A stretch of 64,000 nucleotides of DNA from the NCBI GenBank assembly GCA_045598965.1, contig JAZRVH010000005.1, positions 1 to 64,000 of the forward strand, in the 5' to 3' direction. Shown here piece after piece: positions 58,934 to 64,000 of the stretch (positions within the stretch are counted from its first letter, which is position 1; every line of letters begins with the position of its first letter). Made by a program: the position numbers and the translations under genes. The stretch comes from RGIG426 sp045598965. Lineage in GTDB: Bacteria > Bacillota > Clostridia > Oscillospirales > Acutalibacteraceae. Below the pieces are notes generated by a model that was given only the letters and a program-made list of their open reading frames with translations, made no database searches and was not told the origin of the DNA.

Positions 58934-59668
58934 ATGAACACCGTTGACAACGACACACGAAAACTACGCCGACGCAAATGGATTTCTACCGTTTCTTTGA
59001 TTGTGCTGTTGGTGCTCACCGTCGGACTGACCGTGTTGTTTTGGAACTATTTTTCTTCCAACAACGAAACCGATTTTCGTGAGTATATGGAACGATTCGG
59101 CGTGGCAGCTCCCTTAATTTTTCTATTAGCTCAAATGCTGCAAATATTCCTCCCCCTCCTCCCCGGCGAGGTCATGGAAATCAGTGCCGGATATCTGTTC
59201 GGAGCGGTAAAAGGCACCCTTTTGTGCCTTGTCGGCGTCGGATTGGCTTCGGCGGCAGTTTTTTGGCTTGTACGTAAATTCGGACGGATTATTTTGGATT
59301 TATATTTTGACGTGGACAAGCTGTATGAGAAAAAACTGTTTTCCTCTGAAACACGGATAAAGCGGCTTATATTTTTGTTGTTTTTCTTGCCGGGAACACC
59401 CAAAGACCTATTGACATTCTTTGCTCCGTTGTCCCGCATCACCTTGCCGGAATTTTTGTGGATAAGTATGATTGCTCGCATTCCGTCGATTGTTTCGTCC
59501 ACCGTTGGCGGACACTTTTTGGTCGAGGGCAACTACGGATATGCCGCCGCCGTTTTTCTTATTACGGGCGTCGTTAGTCTTTGCGGCATTGTTTTGTACA
59601 ACCGTCTTATGAAGCGATACCGTTCTCGCAAAAGCGAAAAAGAAATAGTTGATCAAAACGCTGCATAA
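58934..59668 (+). CDS. TVP38/TMEM64 (VTT domain) family membrane protein
   Basis: A 244-residue protein with about six hydrophobic segments. The SNARE-associated/VTT core is seen in FLPLLPGEVMEISAGYLFGA and in FLLFFLPGTPKDLLTFFAPL, with the re-entrant GxP-type loops common to DedA and TMEM64 families. Such proteins are thought to move or scramble lipids. AAGGAGG is 7 bp before ATG 58934, better than TTG 58928. It stands alone behind its own promoter. Confidence 0.87.
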   Translation: MNTVDNDTRKLRRRKWISTVSLIVLLVLTVGLTVLFWNYFSSNNETDFREYMERFGVAAPLIFLLAQMLQIFLPLLPGEVMEISAGYLFGAVKGTLLCLVGVGLASAAVFWLVRKFGRIILDLYFDVDKLYEKKLFSSETRIKRLIFLLFFLPGTPKDLLTFFAPLSRITLPEFLWISMIARIPSIVSSTVGGHFLVEGNYGYAAAVFLITGVVSLCGIVLYNRLMKRYRSRKSEKEIVDQNAA

Positions 59669-59740
59669 ATCCTTTGCAAACGATACACACTAAGGGTGAC
59701 GCATTTTGCGTTAATTCAACCAGTTGAGGTGTATCGACGT

Positions 59741-60067
59741 ATGACAAAATTAAAATGCGATGTAGCCCATTGTTCCAGTAACGAACACGGCTTATGCTGT
59801 CGACCGGAAATCCGCATCAGCGGCAACCAGGCACAAGGTAGCGTTGACACTTGTTGTGCCTCATTCAGTGCCTATCTCGGTAGCGGTGCCCAAAACAGCT
59901 TTCGCACCTATACCACTCCCAACCGGCAAATGCCCATCGATTGTTCGGCCCAAACGTGCGTGTATAATCAAAGCGGAATCTGTCACGCCAAAGAGGTACA
60001 AATCGACGGCGATAACGCCACAAAGGCGGGACAAACCTCCTGCAAAACCTTTACGGCACACGGTTGA
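59741..60067 (+). CDS. DUF1540 protein with two cysteine-rich repeats
   Basis: A 108-residue protein holding two copies of the DUF1540 unit: LKCDVAHCSSNEHGLCCRPEI with a later CC, and IDCSAQTCVYNQSGICHAKEV with a later SCKTF. Each has four or more cysteines spaced as for metal binding; each copy is about 45 residues. Small proteins of this kind are common in spore-forming Firmicutes, function unknown. ATG 59741 follows GAGGTG; an open frame continues 15 codons upstream. It is followed by a terminator. Confidence 0.83.
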   Translation: MTKLKCDVAHCSSNEHGLCCRPEIRISGNQAQGSVDTCCASFSAYLGSGAQNSFRTYTTPNRQMPIDCSAQTCVYNQSGICHAKEVQIDGDNATKAGQTSCKTFTAHG

Positions 60068-60072
60068 TTTTT

Positions 60073-60110
60073 GAGCCTCAACCAAACTTTGGTTGAGGCT
60101 CTTTCTTTTT
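60073..60110 (+). terminator. Terminator after the DUF1540 gene
   Basis: GAGCCTCAACCAAA and TTTGGTTGAGGCTC form a long stem followed by a T-rich stretch. Confidence 0.9.
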
Positions 60111-60178
60111 ATTACTTAAAAAGTGGTTAAATAATAGGTATATATAACAAATTTGTAATAAAAATTTACGTTTTCCCA

Positions 60179-60207
60179 TTGTATTTTTTTGTCGTATGTG
60201 GTAAAAT
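60179..60207 (+). promoter_or_regulatory. Promoter of the LicD operon
   Basis: TTGTAT and TAAAAT are separated by 17 bp, 47 bp upstream of the licD start, in an AT-rich gap. Confidence 0.72.
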
Positions 60208-60254
60208 TGCTGTAAGTGTGGATATCTATGTTTTTTTATGAGAGGTTAACACAA

Positions 60255-61898
60255 ATGAAATACACTCCGGAACGTAGAAAAAAATGCTTTGTTTATTACA
60301 ATGACTCCATTTTGAACGAAGCCAAGACCAAGATTATTAAGACCATTGACACCATTTGCAAAGAAAACGGTCTTACCTATTTTGCATACGGTCCCACCCT
60401 GGTGGGTGCTGTCCATTACGGCTCCTTTATCCCCAACCAAAACAAGGTGTTCGGCGACATCGGACTTTTGCGTGATGACTATGAAAAGCTGCTCTCCATT
60501 CTGCGAGAGCATTCCGAGGAATACGAGCTTCTGTTGGATGAATATATCGGTAAAACCGATATCCCCCAACGGCTCGTTCGTGTTGGCGTTCGTGCCCAAA
60601 TCGGCGACTTGGAGTTCGGCGACGAGGTGGAGATGAAACACGATTTCTGGATTATTCTCGCCCCCTTTGACCGCCTGCCGGACAGCTTCGACCTTTACTG
60701 TGCCCATTTACGCCGCATGAAACGTGCCAACCGCCGGTATGCTCGTGTTTGCTCCTGCCACAGCTACAACTCCGAAAAACACAGCCTTATCCGCTTTCTC
60801 GGAAAACAGCTGATTTACGGCTGGCGTTCCCCCAAAAAAGAGTTTGAGCGTGTTCAACGCTTGGCACAAAAATACAACCACTGCGAGGATGCCCACCGTA
60901 TTATGCGTTTGGTGTTCGCCAAAAGTGAGCTTGTGTGGGAGGATCAGCTCTTCCCGCTGAAATCGTTGCCTTTTAACGGTATGGAGCTCCCCTGCCCCAA
61001 CGATTTTTCTCCGTGGACGGCAACCCTTACTCCGGAGCTGGACAAACAAATCAAATCCATTCAAAAAGTGGATTTACTGCTGCTTGAAGAATTTGACCGC
61101 ATTTGCCGTAAACTGGATATCGGCTACTTTATCTGCGGCGGTTCTATGCTTGGTTACGTTCGCCACGGCGGCTTCATCCCGTGGGATGACGATATCGACG
61201 TGGGAATGCTTCGTGCGGATTATGACCGTTTCCTTGCCGAGGGCGGCAAAGAGCTTTCCGACCGTTTCTTTTTACAAACCCGTGAAAGCGACCCCGAAAT
61301 CCCCTATCTGTTCTCGAAAATTCGTATGAACGACACCGAATATATCACCGCTTACAACGAAAACCGCAACTTCCACAAGGGCATTTGCCTTGACCTCTTC
61401 CCCTTCGATTTCTTGCCGGAGGACGAGCAAGAGCAAAAAGCCTTTCTGGCAGAGGTTAAAAAGTGCGTAAAAGTCCACAACCGTGCCTGCAACAAACAGA
61501 TTGCAGAGCCGCAATACGACAAAAAGCCCAAAACATTTGAAGATTGGTTCTGGCGTCATGTGGCTCACGCTCATCGCCAGCTGTGGCGTATGGTTTCCAT
61601 CAAAAAAACCCAAAAGAACTATATCAAAGTCGCCACCCGCTATAACGATGTCGCAAAAGAGCGTGGTCTTCAAACGGTGGCAAGCTTCGTCCCCACCTAC
61701 ACCTTCGTCAATTTAGAAGATCTTTTGCCCTATCAGGATATTTCCTTTGAGGGCGTTACCGCAAAAATCCCCGCAAAACCCAAAGTGTTCCTTGAAATGC
61801 AGTATCACGATTTTATGAGTTTGCCGCCGCTTCACCAGCAGTTGGGACACGACTTGATTCGCTGGTCGGCGGATATTCCCGAGTTAAAAGAAAACTGA
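60255..61898 (+). CDS. Double LicD-family phosphotransferase
   Basis: A 547-residue cytoplasmic protein made of two LicD-like nucleotidyltransferase-fold units. The second (about 275-545) is complete, with ICGGSMLGYVRHGGFIPWDDDIDVGML and its metal-binding DDDID. The first (about 15-240) has the matching AYGPTLVGAVHYGSFIPN but reads KVFGDIGLL where DDDID should be, so it is probably inactive or structural. LicD proteins transfer phosphocholine or similar groups from CDP-activated donors to teichoic acids or glycans. A cytidylyltransferase gene follows after 16 bp, which may make the donor. GAGAGG lies 9 bp before ATG 60255. Confidence 0.88.
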   Translation: MKYTPERRKKCFVYYNDSILNEAKTKIIKTIDTICKENGLTYFAYGPTLVGAVHYGSFIPNQNKVFGDIGLLRDDYEKLLSILREHSEEYELLLDEYIGKTDIPQRLVRVGVRAQIGDLEFGDEVEMKHDFWIILAPFDRLPDSFDLYCAHLRRMKRANRRYARVCSCHSYNSEKHSLIRFLGKQLIYGWRSPKKEFERVQRLAQKYNHCEDAHRIMRLVFAKSELVWEDQLFPLKSLPFNGMELPCPNDFSPWTATLTPELDKQIKSIQKVDLLLLEEFDRICRKLDIGYFICGGSMLGYVRHGGFIPWDDDIDVGMLRADYDRFLAEGGKELSDRFFLQTRESDPEIPYLFSKIRMNDTEYITAYNENRNFHKGICLDLFPFDFLPEDEQEQKAFLAEVKKCVKVHNRACNKQIAEPQYDKKPKTFEDWFWRHVAHAHRQLWRMVSIKKTQKNYIKVATRYNDVAKERGLQTVASFVPTYTFVNLEDLLPYQDISFEGVTAKIPAKPKVFLEMQYHDFMSLPPLHQQLGHDLIRWSADIPELKEN

Positions 61899-61914
61899 GT
61901 ATTCGGAGGAGCTT

Positions 61915-62622
61915 ATGAACATCCTGTTTTTGATGATGGGCGGCAGCGGAACCCGTTTTGGTGCTTCCCGCCCGAAGCAATACACCTTGATTGATGATAT
62001 TCCGGTTTTTGCCTATATTTTGCGTGGCTACAACAAGATGGAAGAAATCGACAAAATCGTTGTTGTCTCCCACAAAGATTGGCTCGACTATGTGGAGGAA
62101 TGGAAAGAAAAATTCCACATCGACAAGCTTACTCACATTGTCAAAGGCGGTGACACCCGTTCGGAATCCGTGCTTAACGGCCTTTCGTCCGTGAAAGATA
62201 TCGCCAAGCACGATGACGTGGTTTTGCTTTGCGACGCCACCCACCCCTATGTTGACGTTGAGGGTACAAAGGGCGTTATTGAGGGTGTAAAAAAGTACGG
62301 CGGTGCCACTCTCGGCCAGCGGCAGTACGATACGGTGTATCGTATGAACGCCGACACATGTATGCTGGAGCAGGTTGTTCCCCGACAGGAAATTGTGTCC
62401 GGTGCGTCGCCGGAGGCATTCCGCTTTGGCGATATCTATAAAATTTACAGTGAGGCATCCAAAGAAGAACTGGAAGCGATGACGTCTGCTGGTGCCATTG
62501 CTCTCGCCCACAACATTCCGATGGTGGTGGTTCCCGCCTCGGTCATCAACCTGAAAATCACCTACAAAAACGATATGGATGTCTTTAAGAAACTCGTACA
62601 TACCTACTTTTTTGAAGAGTAA
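61915..62622 (+). CDS. IspD/TarI-type cytidylyltransferase
   Basis: A 235-residue enzyme that activates a phosphorylated alcohol with CTP. MMGGSGTRFGASRPKQYTL is the CTP loop and GGDTRSESVLNGL the second signature. The IspD-type HDAARP motif reads CDATHPYVD, and the neighbours are LicD and GatZ-like genes, so a TarI- or ribitol-type wall polymer donor is likelier than MEP-pathway IspD. However, no other ispD is in view, and a dual role cannot be excluded. CGGAGGAG precedes the ATG. Confidence 0.82.
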   Translation: MNILFLMMGGSGTRFGASRPKQYTLIDDIPVFAYILRGYNKMEEIDKIVVVSHKDWLDYVEEWKEKFHIDKLTHIVKGGDTRSESVLNGLSSVKDIAKHDDVVLLCDATHPYVDVEGTKGVIEGVKKYGGATLGQRQYDTVYRMNADTCMLEQVVPRQEIVSGASPEAFRFGDIYKIYSEASKEELEAMTSAGAIALAHNIPMVVVPASVINLKITYKNDMDVFKKLVHTYFFEE

Positions 62623-62636
62623 AGGAGTGTCCTTGT

Positions 62637-63974
62637 ATGCCCGAACAAAACCCGCTTCGTGAAATGGTTACAAAGCGTAAATTGGGAATTCATTGCGGTA
62701 TTCCCTCTTTCTGCTCGGCTAACAAACTCGTCATTGAGGCGATTTTGGAGCAAGCACAGCGTTTTGATGAGCGTGTCGTTATTGAAGCAACCTCTAACCA
62801 GGTCAACCAAAACGGCGGTTATATGCGGATGCAGCCGAAAGATTTTTGCGATTATGTGTATCAAATTGCGGATAAAATCGGCTTTTCCCGAGAAAAAATC
62901 CTCATCGGCGGCGACCATTTAGGGCCTCTGCCCTGGGCGGACAGACCCGCCGAAGAAGCGATGGACAATGCCGAAACTCTCGTGCGGCTGTCGGTGGCGG
63001 CGGGCTACAAAAAAATCCATTTGGATACCAGTATGAAATTGGGCGATGATCCGATTGACGAACGCCTTTCGGATGAGACGATCGCCGAGCGTGGTGCACG
63101 GCTGTATAAAGCGTGCGAGGAGGAGTATCAAAAACTCTTAGAACGTAACCCCGATGAGATGCATCCTGTGTTCGTTATCGGAAGCGAAGTGCCCATCCCC
63201 GGCGGCAATCAAAAGAAAGAGGATGACGTTGAGGTTACCCGCCCGAAAGACTTTGAGCGTACGCTTATCGCCTATCGCAAAGTCTTTTCGAAATACGGGC
63301 TTGCGGATGCGTTTGAGCATATCATCGCCATCGTCGTTCAGCCCGGCGTGGAGTTTGGCAATCTGTCTGTGCACGCCTATGACCGAGTGGAAGCGGCAAA
63401 ACTGTGCCAAAGCCTCAAAAAATACCCCGACATCGTGTTTGAGGGACATTCCACCGACTATCAGTCCCCGAAAAAACTGAAGGAAATGGTGGAAGACGGT
63501 ATCGCCATTATCAAAGTCGGCCCTGCCCTCACCTATGCCATGCGTGAGGCGTTGTTCTCCCTCGCAATGATTGAGGATGAGCTGATTATCCGTGACGACC
63601 AACGCTCCCACTATCGTGAAATTTTGGAAGGCAAAATGTTGGAAGACCCCACCTACTGGAAAAAGTATTATAAAGGTGACGAAAACAGCGTCGCTATTCA
63701 ACGCCGCTACGGGTTTTCTGACCGCAGTCGTTATTATACGGCTCTTCCCGACGTGGAAAATGCCATGAACAAGCTGTTTGCCAACCTTGACCAAGTGACC
63801 ATTCCTATGGGAATTTTGCATCAGTATATGCCGATGCAGTATATTAAGGTTCGTGACGGTTCTCTGTCGCTTTCTGCCCGTGATCTTGCTAAATACAGCA
63901 TCGTCGCCATGGTTGAGGATTATAACTACGCCGCCAAGGTCAACTATATGTTCGGCGGATTTTCGATTGGCTAA
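62637..63974 (+). CDS. GatZ/KbaZ-type tagatose-bisphosphate aldolase subunit-like protein
   Basis: A 445-residue TIM-barrel protein of the GatZ/KbaZ family, described as the non-catalytic partner of the class II tagatose-1,6-bisphosphate aldolase GatY/KbaY. LGIHCGIPSFCSANKLVIEA, IEATSNQVNQNGGYMRM, GGDHLGPLPW, HLDTSMKLGDDP and FEGHSTDYQ match the family. No gatY gene lies in view, and the context is a wall-glycopolymer operon, so it may work alone on a keto-sugar phosphate. AAAGGAG lies 10 bp before the start. Confidence 0.88.
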   Translation: MPEQNPLREMVTKRKLGIHCGIPSFCSANKLVIEAILEQAQRFDERVVIEATSNQVNQNGGYMRMQPKDFCDYVYQIADKIGFSREKILIGGDHLGPLPWADRPAEEAMDNAETLVRLSVAAGYKKIHLDTSMKLGDDPIDERLSDETIAERGARLYKACEEEYQKLLERNPDEMHPVFVIGSEVPIPGGNQKKEDDVEVTRPKDFERTLIAYRKVFSKYGLADAFEHIIAIVVQPGVEFGNLSVHAYDRVEAAKLCQSLKKYPDIVFEGHSTDYQSPKKLKEMVEDGIAIIKVGPALTYAMREALFSLAMIEDELIIRDDQRSHYREILEGKMLEDPTYWKKYYKGDENSVAIQRRYGFSDRSRYYTALPDVENAMNKLFANLDQVTIPMGILHQYMPMQYIKVRDGSLSLSARDLAKYSIVAMVEDYNYAAKVNYMFGGFSIG

Positions 63975-63988
63975 AAGGAGACATTACG

Positions 63989-64000
63989 ATGAAAGCTGCG
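63989..64000 (+). CDS. Start of a further operon gene (MKAA...), truncated by the window edge
   Basis: ATG at 63989 follows AAAGGAG by 8 bp and reads MKAA up to the window edge, 14 bp after the gatZ-like gene. The beginning MKAA is common in zinc-dependent alcohol dehydrogenases such as TarJ-type enzymes, which would suit the context, but four residues cannot prove this. Confidence 0.5.

Overview
The window is a chromosomal segment of a spore-forming Firmicute, most likely a member of the Clostridia close to the Oscillospiraceae/Ruminococcaceae. The grounds are a complete spoIIIA operon, spoIIE, three tRNA-sensing T-box leaders, the DXP isoprenoid pathway, wall-polymer LicD genes, and Clostridia-type gene order (xseAB-ispA-dxs-tlyA-nadK-argR-recN and pyrH-frr-uppS-cdsA-dxr-rseP). 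There is no prophage, insertion sequence or CRISPR array.

Left end (1-3.6 kb, minus strand): an Asn-specific T-box drives asnS and then asnA. asnA carries an in-frame TAA and looks like a fresh pseudogene. The 5' part of atpB follows. A tRNA-Lys/tRNA-Glu transcript lies upstream. At 3.6-4.7 kb a DUF421/DUF4363 pair faces away from the spoIIIAA-AH operon (4.8-9.5 kb), which encodes the mother-cell side of the sporulation feeding-tube channel.

9.5-22.9 kb is a housekeeping cluster: asp23, nusB, a TsaD-like paralogue, exonuclease VII, isoprenoid genes, tlyA, nadK, argR, recN, nagA, an RlmD-type methyltransferase and a fluoride channel. 23-29 kb holds cysK, two large multi-membrane proteins (at least one GT87-like), a DUF5662 protein and an MFS carrier. 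murC (minus) and spoIIE (plus) are divergent. ireB and the Phe T-box/pheST operon (minus) are followed by the plus-strand pyrH-to-rseP operon, which contains an unlisted 27-codon membrane ORF.

42.5-54 kb is the most unusual part. A membrane GGDEF protein is paired with an EAL protein whose PTS EIIC-like domain seems to have lost its sugar-handling residues. Then an Ile-type T-box precedes an XRE-cupin-acyl-CoA synthetase fusion, malQ and a type II ileS, all co-directional. This suggests that uncharged tRNA-Ile induces an acyl-CoA synthetase, possibly one that salvages a branched-chain acid for isoleucine synthesis.

54-57 kb has yajC and uncharacterised membrane proteins. At 57-58.9 kb a Xer-type tyrosine recombinase sits beside an 0.87 kb gene-free AT-rich stretch. 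That stretch contains a 28-bp 11-6-11 palindrome resembling a chromosomal dif site, so this may be the replication terminus. The right end holds a TVP38/DedA-type membrane protein, a DUF1540 protein and the start of a wall-glycopolymer operon: double LicD protein, IspD/TarI-type cytidylyltransferase, a GatZ/KbaZ-type protein, and the first codons of a further gene.
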